Shown piece by piece: positions 23,745 to 30,470 of a stretch of 46,102 bases of DNA (its first letter is position 1; each line of letters begins with the position of its first letter). The stretch comes from Cyanobacteriota bacterium. GTDB lineage: Bacteria > Cyanobacteriota > Vampirovibrionia > LMEP-6097. The notes beneath the pieces were generated by a model that was given only the letters and a program-made list of their open reading frames with translations, was not told where the DNA came from and searched no databases. The position numbers and the translations under genes are program-made. The stretch spans positions 1 to 46,102 of the forward strand of contig JAQCFG010000009.1 in NCBI GenBank assembly GCA_027618255.1. Reading direction: 5' to 3'.

Positions 23745-24842
23745 AGTATTATCATTTGCACCTTCAATCGATCAACCGAACTGGAAGACCAGTTCGAAGA
23801 TTTGATGCAACAAATTCGCTGGCTGCGATCTTCAGAATCAAAAGATATTGAACTTATCATCGTTGATAATAATTCAATCGATAACACTAGTGAAGTTGTT
23901 TATAAACTAGTAGAAAATACCGAACTCTCAATTAAATATTTTACTCATGATAGTTTTGGATTAAGTCACTGCCGCAATCTTGCAATTGAAAAAGCGACTG
24001 GTGATCTACTAGCGTTTATTCATGATGACATCACTCTTGATGAGGACTGGGTCAAAGAAGCCTACAAAATTGCCTTACAATGTCAAGACCAAGAAATTGG
24101 TGTCTATGGCGGACGCACAGTGCCAACCTGGCAATCAAGCCTACCAAAGTGGGTTAACATCGAAGGACGTAATGCAATTCGCCAAGAAGTTTTTAGAGGA
24201 CATAGCCATGGCGACGAAGAAGCTCTTTATCCTTTCACTAGTGATTTTGGTTATGCTGAATATCCAACCAGTACCAATTTCCTAATTCGTCGTGAGGTTT
24301 TTGAGAACTGCGGCAACTTCAGAACTGATCTAGGTCCAAGTGCAGCTGGTGGGATGACGCTCTATGACGATGTTGAATTCTTTGAATATCTGAGCTGTCT
24401 CAAAATCCCAATGCTCTACATGCCACAACTAATGGTTTTCCATAGCGTCAAAGAAAGCAGACTCACGCTCAAAGCCACTCGCCGTTGGTATTTTAAATAT
24501 GGTCGCGCTCAATACTGGACAGCTCATACCGACCGAATGAAACGCGATCCTAATCCATTACTTGCTATCGAAGATAAATATCGCAAGCTCGTTCCTAAGT
24601 CGATGACCAAAAAAGTCAACGGCATTCCACTATATCTTTATCTCAAAATCGCAACAATGTCAGTAGTTTGGTTCTTGCATTTATTTACCTTCAACAGTAA
24701 ACGTAGAAATTATTTAAGCTATCGAATTTCTGAAACCCTTGGCGAAATTGACGCTGCTGCCCTCGTTGACGAAATGCATTCTATTCGCAAATTTAGTTTT
24801 AGAGACAAGCTGGTACAAAAAGGTTTGTTGAAACCAAACTAG
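23736..24842 (+). CDS. Family 2 (GT-A) glycosyltransferase
   Basis: A 368-aa GT2 enzyme. N-terminal 'KLSIIICTFNRSTELEDQ' is the nucleotide-sugar-binding strand, followed by 'IELIIVDNNSIDNTSE', 'GLSHCRNLAIEKATGDLLAFIHDDITLDEDWV' (DxD-like metal site HDD) and an acceptor region with 'TSTNFLIRREVFENCGNFRTDLG'. No transmembrane segment is strong except a hydrophobic stretch near 'IATMSVVWFLHLFTF'. It probably adds a sugar to a surface polysaccharide or lipid; donor and acceptor cannot be told from sequence. Start 23736 gives the conserved KLSIIICTFN start. ATG 23718 (MSGYDP) is in frame too. Confidence 0.85.
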   Translation: MKLSIIICTFNRSTELEDQFEDLMQQIRWLRSSESKDIELIIVDNNSIDNTSEVVYKLVENTELSIKYFTHDSFGLSHCRNLAIEKATGDLLAFIHDDITLDEDWVKEAYKIALQCQDQEIGVYGGRTVPTWQSSLPKWVNIEGRNAIRQEVFRGHSHGDEEALYPFTSDFGYAEYPTSTNFLIRREVFENCGNFRTDLGPSAAGGMTLYDDVEFFEYLSCLKIPMLYMPQLMVFHSVKESRLTLKATRRWYFKYGRAQYWTAHTDRMKRDPNPLLAIEDKYRKLVPKSMTKKVNGIPLYLYLKIATMSVVWFLHLFTFNSKRRNYLSYRISETLGEIDAAALVDEMHSIRKFSFRDKLVQKGLLKPN

Positions 24843-24866
24843 TCTGTAAGGGAATTTAGCTGAGCC

Positions 24867-24943
24867 CTCAGCACTGAGACCAGAGCTGCTTTGAACTAAT
24901 TACAGCAGCCCCGAAGGGCGTCCCGAAGTTGGTTAACACCAAC
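24867..24943. other. Tandem hairpins between the glycosyltransferase and the 24985 gene
   Basis: CTCAGcaCTGAG (24867-24878), GCTGCT/AGCAGC (24885-24909), GCCCcgaaGGGC (24908-24919) and GTTGGttaacaCCAAC (24928-24943) follow each other in the gap between convergent genes. They might be a bidirectional terminator or a structured RNA. No U-tract. Confidence 0.45.
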
Positions 24944-24984
24944 GAGGGCGAGTATAACGACGTTCTTGAACTTCAAGGCATGAT

Positions 24985-26082
24985 CTAAGACATGCGCTGG
25001 CCTGGGTCTGCGCCTTCAAGCGTCATAAAGCGCGGCGAAGTCACCTGTTGTGACAATGCCTGATTCACAAAACCTTGAGTCGGAGTCATAAAATACTTTG
25101 CATCACTAGCTTCAAAACCTGGTCTATACCCGCGAACCAAAGTAACTAGTGGATAAGAAACCTCAAACTCAGGTTGCCATGGTTGTGGATTAAATGTTTC
25201 CATTGCTTCATCAACGGTGTAGTTATAATATTCTCCAACCTTGTCGGATGCTGTAACTAATTTGTTCAACCAAGCTCTCTCACCAGGCTTGCCAACATAT
25301 TCATTTGGCAATTTCTCAAAATCAGGTTGATTACTAGCATTCTCAAATGAGTTTTTAGCTTCACTAGCTGAAGTGATTGCTTTTTGCAAGTTCTTATTAA
25401 AAAAGTTACGAATATCTTTGGGTAATTCTTGATGATGGTCTTTATAGTAAGTAACCAAAGCAGCTATATCTATTTTGGCTCCATCACCAGGAAAGAAAGC
25501 CAGGATCGCTTCTAGTTCAGACTTCTCGCTAGCAGTCATTTGATCTGTTTCTGTTTTCTTATCATCTTCTTCTAATTTGTTTTTGATTAGATTTTGCGCG
25601 ACTGGACCAAGATCTTGTGACCTTGCAATAATAGATGCTTTTTTGAAATTAGATTTAGCATCACCAGCTTGTTGGTTCTGTTGTTGTCTTTGACTAGCAC
25701 TAACATATTTATCAAATACTTCTGGAAATCTATTCATCAAAACACTAAAAGCAAACTTGAAAGTCACTGGACTAAGGGAGTTGAGTGCTTGCTCAAGTTT
25801 TTGAGCAGCAAGCTCATTATTTTTCTTGATGTCTTTTGCTTTATCAAGATGTTTAGTATCATTAGCTTCAACAAGCTTCTCTGGATTCTTAGTAAAACTA
25901 TCAGCATCACGTGCATCACCAACTTCATGTCTAATTTGAGTTGCTAGTTGATCAAGATTGAGATTTTTTAAATGCTTAAACACTGAATTAACAGCTCTCT
26001 TAGCACCTGTAAATGCAAAGTCTTTTGCTGGCGGCTGCGGTGCTGCGTTTTGTTGTAAATTTCCTTGTGTTTCACCTAACAT
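24985..26082 (-). CDS. Unrecognised signal-less protein, Gln/Asn/Ala-rich (365 aa)
   Basis: I do not recognise a family. There is no signal peptide or membrane segment. Residues 1-30 are polar and Gln/Pro-rich. Most of 30-230 is predicted helical and charged ('DKAKDIKKNNELAAQKLEQALNSL', 'EKSELEAILAFFPGDGAKIDIAALVTYYKDH'). The last ~100 residues are mixed, with aromatic and Pro/Gly content ('TVDEAMETFNPQPWQPEFEVSYPLVTLVRGY'). A strong AAAGGGGA Shine-Dalgarno precedes the ATG, and it lies 16 bp behind the 185-aa gene, so the two form an operon and may interact. The Gln/Ser-rich N-terminus without a signal is reminiscent of secreted effectors or appendage proteins, but nothing proves this. Confidence 0.6.
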   Translation of the reverse strand: MLGETQGNLQQNAAPQPPAKDFAFTGAKRAVNSVFKHLKNLNLDQLATQIRHEVGDARDADSFTKNPEKLVEANDTKHLDKAKDIKKNNELAAQKLEQALNSLSPVTFKFAFSVLMNRFPEVFDKYVSASQRQQQNQQAGDAKSNFKKASIIARSQDLGPVAQNLIKNKLEEDDKKTETDQMTASEKSELEAILAFFPGDGAKIDIAALVTYYKDHHQELPKDIRNFFNKNLQKAITSASEAKNSFENASNQPDFEKLPNEYVGKPGERAWLNKLVTASDKVGEYYNYTVDEAMETFNPQPWQPEFEVSYPLVTLVRGYRPGFEASDAKYFMTPTQGFVNQALSQQVTSPRFMTLEGADPGQRMS

Positions 26083-26098
26083 ATCTGTTCTTTCCCCT

Positions 26099-26656
26099 TT
26101 AACTTATAGCGTTGACCATATTGACGTATGGATCTGCAGGAGTACTATTAAAGTCATTAGCAAGGGTCACCAAGCTATCTCTCAACTCTGCACTCATTCC
26201 TTTTGATGATGATATCGAAGCTCCAAATTGTCTTTGCGCAGTCATCTCACCTTCTTTGGAGATTGCAATTTCATTTAGATGTTGCGCTTTTTTTATTGCA
26301 TACTCCGTCATCATTTCCTTATACTTCTTGCCCATCTGTTTGATGATTTCTTGAGCTTGAGCTTTCATTGCAAACTTGGCTCCCTCATCTTTTATTTGAG
26401 AAGTATTTTGTGAAGAACTAAAAAGAACTCCAAAGATTTTGGCTGTTAAAGTTGGAGCGACGCCATTTTGCACAACTGATGCTAAGTCACGAATAAATAA
26501 TTCATGAACTGGGTTTGCAGCATACTGCCCTGACGATGCCTCACCTGCACCTTGCGAAGCTTTATCAGCAAAGACAGATACATTTAAAAATCCATCTGCT
26601 AATGCTCCGGCCTGCAAAAATTGTGAATAAGCTGCGTTTGTAGCGGGGCTAGACAT
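26099..26656 (-). CDS. Unrecognised signal-less protein (185 aa), operon partner of the 365-aa protein
   Basis: No known motif. The first ~50 residues are Ala/Ser/Gly-rich (SSPATNAAYSQFLQAGALAD...ASQGAGEASSGQ). A hydrophobic-faced helix (VHELFIRDLASVVQNGVAPTL) and a long charged helix (MKAQAQEIIKQMGKKYKEMM) follow, then a Ser-rich stretch and a short C-terminus. No Cys. The ATG has a good AGGAG Shine-Dalgarno 7 nt upstream, so this operon uses conventional initiation. Cotranscribed with the 365-aa gene. Role unknown. Confidence 0.6.
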   Translation of the reverse strand: MSSPATNAAYSQFLQAGALADGFLNVSVFADKASQGAGEASSGQYAANPVHELFIRDLASVVQNGVAPTLTAKIFGVLFSSSQNTSQIKDEGAKFAMKAQAQEIIKQMGKKYKEMMTEYAIKKAQHLNEIAISKEGEMTAQRQFGASISSSKGMSAELRDSLVTLANDFNSTPADPYVNMVNAIS

Positions 26657-26721
26657 AAATATCTCCTATGTAGTAAAGAAACTACATTGAAGTTAAGAGG
26701 CGGTTAAATCGACAATAATTT

Positions 26722-26754
26722 GTGATCCTGAGCCTCAAAGGGCGTCAGGATCAC
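26722..26754. other. Hairpin TGTGATCCTGA / TCAGGATCACA
   Basis: An 11-bp perfect stem around a 13-nt loop, upstream of the 26656 gene and directly before repeat B3. May be an operator or transcription-ending structure for the minus-strand gene at 26898. No U-tract follows. Confidence 0.5.
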
Positions 26755-26756
26755 AT

Positions 26757-26869
26757 TAGATATCTTGCGAAACGAAGTTTCGCAGTAGATGTCGCCCAAA
26801 AAAAGGTCGCAACGACGCCAGTAGGCGGAAGTTGCGTTGATGATAATTCCGACTTTCGCAAAAGGTCTA
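26757..26869 (+). repeat. Family B structured repeat, copy B3
   Basis: TAGA-ATCTTGCGAAACgaaGTTTCGCAGTAGAT forms stem I. Conserved GTCGCC-A-tract-GGTCGCAACG, stem II (GCAAC..CGCC/GGCG..GTTGC) and GATAATTCCGACTTTCGCA follow, ending GGTCTA. The 3' TTTCGCA is the complement of the 5' TGCGAAA. Nearly identical to B4, which flanks the other end of the 26898 gene. Confidence 0.9.
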
Positions 26870-26870
26870 T

Positions 26871-26894
26871 TAGACTTGTTTCGAAACAGGTCTA
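26871..26894. repeat. Mini family B element (palindrome)
   Basis: TAGACTTG-TTTCGAAA-CAGGTCTA is a near-perfect 24-bp palindrome with the TAGAC/GTCTA ends of family B but no interior. It looks like a 5' arm joined directly to a 3' arm. It lies 3 bp after the stop of the 26898 gene. Confidence 0.75.
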
Positions 26895-26897
26895 TTG

Positions 26898-27656
26898 CTA
26901 AAGAGAAAGATCTGTATTGGTAGTAAGTACTATTTGTAATTCTTGTCCTTTGTAAACAGAGGCATCATCACCATGAGAGAATAGCGCCATAACACTGCCA
27001 CCAAGCAAGGTTCCAACCACTGGTAATCCAAGTGTCGCAACAGAAACCACCTTACCAGTACTAGTACCTAGTAATGATTGAGTCGGTTTCATGGCCTTAT
27101 CACTAAAACCAGTTTGCGGATCTAATAAACCATCCTCATTGACTATTCCAGTTTGAAAAACCAAATCAGCATCCAAAGGCACGTAATCTCCTTGTGGAGA
27201 CAGTAAGGTGTCGAGCTTGATTCCTAGCTTGCCTGATCGACTTAGTAGTCTTGGCTTTTTGATGAAATTGATCTTGCCTCTAATCCAACTATCTTTAGGG
27301 ACGATGAGCTTACGAAAATCACCAGAGATATAAAAATCATTCATCACTCTTGCTTGAAAATCATCTCCAACATCAGAGATATCAGCAGCGAGAGGCGTCT
27401 CAACCCGTATTCTGAGCCTAGTTTCAACAGGAATTTGCGCTGTAGAACTGTGTAATTTAAACGGCGAAGCAGCAAAATCCTCAACTCCGTCAGGCTTAAC
27501 TGGCTCATTAGTGGATTTAAAATTATCAATTGCCTGTTTACTAGGCTCGCGAATTTCGGTTTTGACATCAGCTAAACCTTCACTTGCAGACAATATCGAA
27601 ACCGGATTTATCAGGCTTATCACCAGCAACAGGACAAGACGTATCATAATTTGCAT
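26898..27656 (-). CDS. Exported protein of unknown function with a glycine-rich hydrophobic C-terminal segment
   Basis: The 252-aa product has a signal peptide (MQIMIRLVLLLVISLINPV, cleavage after about ILSASEG). The middle region reads 'TRLRIRVETPLAADISDVGDDFQARVMNDFY...LIVPKDSWIRGKINFIKKP', a beta-rich pattern like that found in many exported proteins where VPKGs-type turns alternate with strands (also seen in TrbI/VirB10-like domains). A hydrophobic Gly/Val/Leu stretch (VVSVATLGLPVVGTLLGGSVMALF) near the C-terminus could insert in a membrane. The gene is bracketed by two near-identical family B repeats (B3, B4). Function unknown. Confidence 0.65.
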   Translation of the reverse strand: MQIMIRLVLLLVISLINPVSILSASEGLADVKTEIREPSKQAIDNFKSTNEPVKPDGVEDFAASPFKLHSSTAQIPVETRLRIRVETPLAADISDVGDDFQARVMNDFYISGDFRKLIVPKDSWIRGKINFIKKPRLLSRSGKLGIKLDTLLSPQGDYVPLDADLVFQTGIVNEDGLLDPQTGFSDKAMKPTQSLLGTSTGKVVSVATLGLPVVGTLLGGSVMALFSHGDDASVYKGQELQIVLTTNTDLSL

Positions 27657-27695
27657 AAACTAAGTATAGCCTAGACTTGTTCTGAAAAAAGATGC

Positions 27696-27809
27696 TAAGA
27701 TATCTTGCGAAACGAAGTTTCGCAGTAGATGTCGCCTCAAAAAAGGTCGCAACGACACCAGTAGGCGGAAGTTGCGTTAATGATAATTCCGACTTTCGCA
27801 AAAGGTCTA
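27696..27809 (+). repeat. Family B structured repeat, copy B4, inside a terminator-like inverted repeat
   Basis: Almost identical to B3 (TGCGAAACgaaGTTTCGC stem, GTCGCCTC-A-tract-GGTCGCAACG, GATAATTCCGACTTTCGCA, GGTCTA). Flanking it, GAAAAAAGATGCT (about 27684-27696) pairs with AGCATCTTTTTT (about 27818-27829), so the repeat sits in the loop of a terminator-like hairpin with a T-run. It lies upstream of the minus-strand exported-protein gene. Confidence 0.9.
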
Positions 27810-27827
27810 TAGACAAGAGCATCTTTT

Positions 27828-27857
27828 TTGAGTACTTAGTTGAAAATAGGGTAAAAT
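27828..27857 (+). promoter_or_regulatory. Promoter (TTGAGT-18-TAAAAT) of the 29-aa membrane peptide
   Basis: TTGAGT at 27828-27833, an 18-bp spacer, and TAAAAT at 27852-27857, ending 6 nt before the ATG at 27864. The transcript would be leaderless. Confidence 0.6.
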
Positions 27858-27863
27858 CTATTT

Positions 27864-27953
27864 ATGGCAATTGCAATTTTAGGTACATTTACAGTAGTCG
27901 TATCCGTAGTGAGCGTCCTTATGTATATGATTTATAACGAGAAACACGAATAG
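27864..27953 (+). CDS. Predicted 29-aa single-span membrane peptide
   Basis: ATG to TAG gives 29 residues: MAIAILGTF, a hydrophobic stretch (TVVVSVVSVLMYMIY) and a charged end NEKHE. It has one clear transmembrane helix with a short charged tail. It has a consensus-like promoter at leaderless distance, which is the main support that it is real. Its TAG stop is the first three bases of the next family B repeat (TAGAC), so a repeat insertion may have set the C-terminus. Such microproteins often stabilise larger membrane complexes (cf. KdpF, CydX), but the partner is unknown. No homology recognised. Confidence 0.5.
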   Translation: MAIAILGTFTVVVSVVSVLMYMIYNEKHE

Positions 27954-28062
27954 ACATCCTGCAAAACCCCGTTTTGCTAGTGATGTCGCTTTAAAAAAGG
28001 TAGTAACCGCAACGAATGTTATGTTTGCTTTAAGGATAATTCCGACTTTTGCAGTAAGTCTA
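27951..28062 (+). repeat. Family B structured repeat, copy B5
   Basis: TAGACATC-CTGCAAAACcccGTTTTGC-TAGTGATGTC stem I, then GC-T-A-tract-GGTAGTAACC, stem II with GCAACgaatGTT, then GGATAATTCCGACTTTTGCA and AAGTCTA. Stem sequence differs from B3/B4 while pairing and conserved loops are kept. Nearly the reverse complement of copy B6 at 36.4 kb. Confidence 0.9.
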
Positions 28063-28200
28063 ATAAGTTAAGATTCTCTTATGGACCCGACTAGAAAACT
28101 TCGTTTTTCAGCGTGTCCTTATCAAATACCACATTAAATCATCTATATATGAATGTGAGCACAAGCTCGTGGGTAAAACAATATTAAGGAGTTTTCCTTA

Positions 28201-28236
28201 ATGTCACAGCGAAGAAGCCTGATTGACCAAGATTAA
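28201..28236 (+). CDS. Possible 11-residue leader peptide followed by a hairpin
   Basis: ATG at 28201 follows AAGGAG 8 nt upstream (28188-28193) and encodes MSQRRSLIDQD, stopping at TAA 28234-28236. AAGATTAA overlaps the stop and pairs with TTAATCTT just downstream, forming a small hairpin with a T-rich 3' side. The arrangement (strong SD, very short ORF, hairpin at stop) resembles a leader/attenuator for the 28308 gene. Alternatively it may be chance. The region 28063-28200 shows nothing further that I can support. Confidence 0.3.
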   Translation: MSQRRSLIDQD

Positions 28237-28307
28237 GTATTTTTAATCTTTCTCTTGTCAACTAATGGTTTCCCAAGCTTTGTATTTCTATATGGAGGAA
28301 TATCATA

Positions 28308-28487
28308 ATGTCAGCAATTAATAATAAAGGACCAATAGGTGGATTAGGTGGACCAGAGAAAAGCTCTGCAGTATCAGCCAAAGCAAATGCAGGTCTGGAT
28401 CAACTTAGAGCTATTGGCGCTGGTCATCAACCAAGTATAAGTCAACACGTTGCAAATGAAGCTAAATCGTTTGCACAATTAACTTAG
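28308..28487 (+). CDS. Small hypothetical protein (59 aa)
   Basis: ATG with a strong GGAGG Shine-Dalgarno ~9 nt upstream. It encodes 59 residues: a Gly/Pro/Asn-rich start (SAINNKGPIGGLGGPEKS) and a helical Ala/Gln-rich rest (VSAKANAGLDQLRAIGAG ... ISQHVANEAKSFAQLT). No signal peptide, Cys or membrane segment. The strong ribosome site and absence of overlap with another gene support it as a true gene. It resembles its neighbours (185-aa, 365-aa proteins) in being Ala/Ser/Gln-rich and signal-less. Function unknown. Confidence 0.5.
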   Translation: MSAINNKGPIGGLGGPEKSSAVSAKANAGLDQLRAIGAGHQPSISQHVANEAKSFAQLT

Positions 28488-28554
28488 AGTATTTATAATA
28501 CGACTAATACGGGTATGATATTTATGTCCCCTAGAGAGTGAGTGAAAACATACA

Positions 28555-28860
28555 ATGGCTTTAAACGAAAAAGAGAAAACAAGATTCCTCGCCATTTTAA
28601 AAGCGATGAAAGAGCAAAAGGGCTATGTTGTAAAACAAAGCGAATTGCAAGCTGACATCAAGCATTACAAAAAAAGTCAAGCCGAAATTGAAGACCTCAA
28701 AAAAGAATATAGTGACTGTCCTGCCGTCCTCAAAGAAGCAGACGCGCAAAAGAAAAAACTCCAAAATATTATTAATGACCTAAACCAATACATGCAAATC
28801 CTCCACCCAGAAGGTCTGCTTGATATGGGTTCTTCTGGCTTTGCTGTTGGTAAGGGTTAA
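28555..28860 (+). CDS. Small coiled-coil protein (101 aa)
   Basis: A 101-aa highly charged protein, almost wholly alpha-helical, with heptad-like spacing over residues 5-85 (KTRFLAILKAMKEQKGYVV, KKSQAEIEDLKKEYSDC, LKEADAQKKKLQNIINDL). It ends with a short Gly-rich tail (GLLDMGSSGFAVGKG). One Cys. No signal peptide. An intrinsic terminator follows 12 bp after the stop, so it ends its transcription unit. Possibly a chaperone-like or scaffold protein; not recognised. Confidence 0.6.
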   Translation: MALNEKEKTRFLAILKAMKEQKGYVVKQSELQADIKHYKKSQAEIEDLKKEYSDCPAVLKEADAQKKKLQNIINDLNQYMQILHPEGLLDMGSSGFAVGKG

Positions 28861-28871
28861 TAAGAACTATT

Positions 28872-28895
28872 ACTAGAATCACCTAGTCTTTTTTT
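28872..28895 (+). terminator. Intrinsic terminator after the coiled-coil gene
   Basis: ACTAG-aatcac-CTAGT followed by CTTTTTTT. A short stem with a good U-tract. Its right arm is also the left outer arm of family A copy A4, so the terminator and the element's stem are mutually exclusive folds. Confidence 0.6.
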
Positions 28896-29012
28896 AAAAT
28901 GTTCAAGAGCAAGGCCTGCGAAGTTATAAAAAGGCTGAGTTGACTGAGCCGTCAATGATGACTTTTTATAACAAGCGTAACGCAGCTATTGGGCATTTGA
29001 AAACAAGACTAG
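28883..29012 (+). repeat. Family A palindromic element, copy A4 (between convergent genes)
   Basis: Outer stem CTAGTCTT-TTTT-AAATG (left) pairs with CATTT-GAAAA-CAAGACTAG (right, ending 29012). Inner variable stem GTTATAAAAAG (28923-28933) pairs perfectly with CTTTTTATAAC (28962-28972). Conserved GTTCAAGAGCAAGGCCTGCG, TTGACTGAGCCGTCAATGATG and AAGCGTAACGCAGCTATTGGGC blocks. The right end overlaps the trigger factor stop codon. The plus-strand element frame is open though unused. Confidence 0.92.
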
Positions 29013-30334
29013 TGGTTGCAATCAGCTGTATGTACGTGCCCTTCCACTTCATTATATTGAATATCCGCAGCTTCGATTAATAAATCAATAGCTTTTTGAG
29101 TTAACAAATCCAAGTTCAATCTGTTTACCAAGCCTTCCATGTCAATTTGTGAGCGGTCCATATTCGGTGGAAAGTTTAATTTAGAGATTTCTTTTCTGAT
29201 TTCGTCTTCAGTAATTTCCATTTTTTGTTCACGAATAATAGTAGTAATTAAAATACTTTTTTCAAGTTTGCCACGTGCTCTGTCCATTTCAGCTTCACGA
29301 TCCATCGAACTCATATAGTCTTTGACCTTGTCTTCATCCCACTTGTTTTGATATTGAAGTGTTGCAATATCATTTTCAAGCTCGCGCGAAACCATCGCTT
29401 CAGAGATCTTGACTGTTGATTGAGCATGTAGCTCAGTGATTATCGCTTCACTAGTAATTCCCTTACGAGTTTGTTCACTCATCTTGGTTACTTCTTCTCT
29501 GATTTTAGTACTTAGTTCATCCATTGTTTCAATGCCAAAGTTTTTAGCAAAATCATCGTTAAGTTCTGGCGTAGTAGCTTTGGATACTTTTTGAATTTTG
29601 ACTTTAAATTTTGCATCTCTACTTGCAAGTTCTGGATCATGGTATTGATCAGGAAATTTAACGTCTATTGTTTTTTCATCACCAGCTTTCATACCAACTG
29701 TTTGTTCTAAGAAATTATCAATAAACCTACCGGCTTCAACAATTGTTTGAAAACCTTCTGATTTCATTCCAGCTTTTGGTTCAAACTCACCAGCGTCATT
29801 TTTGAAAGAACCGTCAAAATCAAGAATAATTTCATCGCTCAATACAATAGCCTTATCTGACTCATTATAAGTCGATTGCTGGTTAGTTAATCTCTTAAGC
29901 GTATCAGCATACTGAGCTTCAATATCGAATTTAGGCACGTCCACTGTTAATTTAAATTTGGCATAATCGGCCATTTTAACTTCAGGGAAAAGCTCAATCT
30001 TTGCTTCTACTTTAATTGAAGCCTCTGGGCTATCAAATTCAACTTTGCTCACTTGAGCTATGTTCACCACATTCAAGTCTTGTTCTTTAAATACTTGATC
30101 AAATAAATTGGATAAGAATTTATTATTCACAGTTTCAGCTCTGACACGATCAGCACCAAAATGATCTTCAACTACTTTCGTTGGTGCTTTACCCTTGCGG
30201 AAACCCTTGATAGTTAAGTCCTTGGCTAAAGCCTTAAGTGTTCTACTATAAGCATCTTTGGCAATACCGGCTTCCGTTTCAAAATTGATAGTCGCCATAT
30301 TGTTTTCGTCTTTCTCTGTTACTGTTACTTGCAT
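29009..30334 (-). CDS. tig: Trigger factor
   Basis: Ribosome-bound chaperone with peptidyl-prolyl isomerase. N-terminal ribosome-binding domain with the signature 'KGFRKGKAPTKVVEDHFG' (GFRxGKxP). Then an FKBP-like PPIase domain around residues 150-245 ('DEIILDFDGSF...FIDNFLEQTVGMKAGDEKTIDVKFPDQY'), and a long helical C-terminal domain. It ends in a His-rich tail (HVHTADCNH). Start at 30334 (MQVTVTEKD) is preferred because TATAAT lies 7 nt upstream; the ATG at 30343 overlaps the -10 itself. 441 aa, normal length. Often next to clpP, which is not in the window. A 63-bp palindrome lies in the promoter gap. Confidence 0.95.
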   Translation of the reverse strand: MQVTVTEKDENNMATINFETEAGIAKDAYSRTLKALAKDLTIKGFRKGKAPTKVVEDHFGADRVRAETVNNKFLSNLFDQVFKEQDLNVVNIAQVSKVEFDSPEASIKVEAKIELFPEVKMADYAKFKLTVDVPKFDIEAQYADTLKRLTNQQSTYNESDKAIVLSDEIILDFDGSFKNDAGEFEPKAGMKSEGFQTIVEAGRFIDNFLEQTVGMKAGDEKTIDVKFPDQYHDPELASRDAKFKVKIQKVSKATTPELNDDFAKNFGIETMDELSTKIREEVTKMSEQTRKGITSEAIITELHAQSTVKISEAMVSRELENDIATLQYQNKWDEDKVKDYMSSMDREAEMDRARGKLEKSILITTIIREQKMEITEDEIRKEISKLNFPPNMDRSQIDMEGLVNRLNLDLLTQKAIDLLIEAADIQYNEVEGHVHTADCNH

Positions 30335-30341
30335 CCTGCTC

Positions 30342-30347
30342 ATTATA
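30342..30347 (-). promoter_or_regulatory. -10 box (TATAAT) of tig
   Basis: Perfect TATAAT on the minus strand, 7 nt before the ATG at 30334. The longer reading would start inside this box. Confidence 0.6.
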
Positions 30348-30350
30348 CCC

Positions 30351-30413
30351 CTATCAACATCGGGTCGTAACGGTGTAAGGTTTCGTTACACCGTTACGAC
30401 CCGGCGTTGATAG
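30351..30413. repeat. 63-bp near-perfect palindrome in the tig upstream gap
   Basis: CTATCAAC/GTTGATAG flanks CGGGTCGTAACGGTGTAA/TTACACCGTTACGACCCG, with a 2-nt mismatch on each side and a 7-nt loop. It lies immediately upstream of the tig -10 and 60-120 bp upstream of the thioredoxin-like lipoprotein start, so it may be an operator or part of a mobile element. Its base composition is more GC-rich than its surroundings. Confidence 0.85.
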
Positions 30414-30454
30414 CGCAACAACATTGTATTGACTGATTATGACTCGATAATCAA

Positions 30455-30463
30455 TGATAGAAT
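30455..30463 (+). promoter_or_regulatory. Extended -10 (TGATAGAAT) of the 30471 gene
   Basis: TG-A-TAGAAT is followed by 7 nt and then the ATG at 30471. Leaderless. Confidence 0.55.
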
Positions 30464-30470
30464 TCTATAA

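Noticed and set aside
23642-23887. Longer N-terminus of QueA running upstream through the inverted repeat
   Set aside because: The extra residues overlap the divergent gene and its promoter spacer and do not look like QueA; MKLEDF is the family start.
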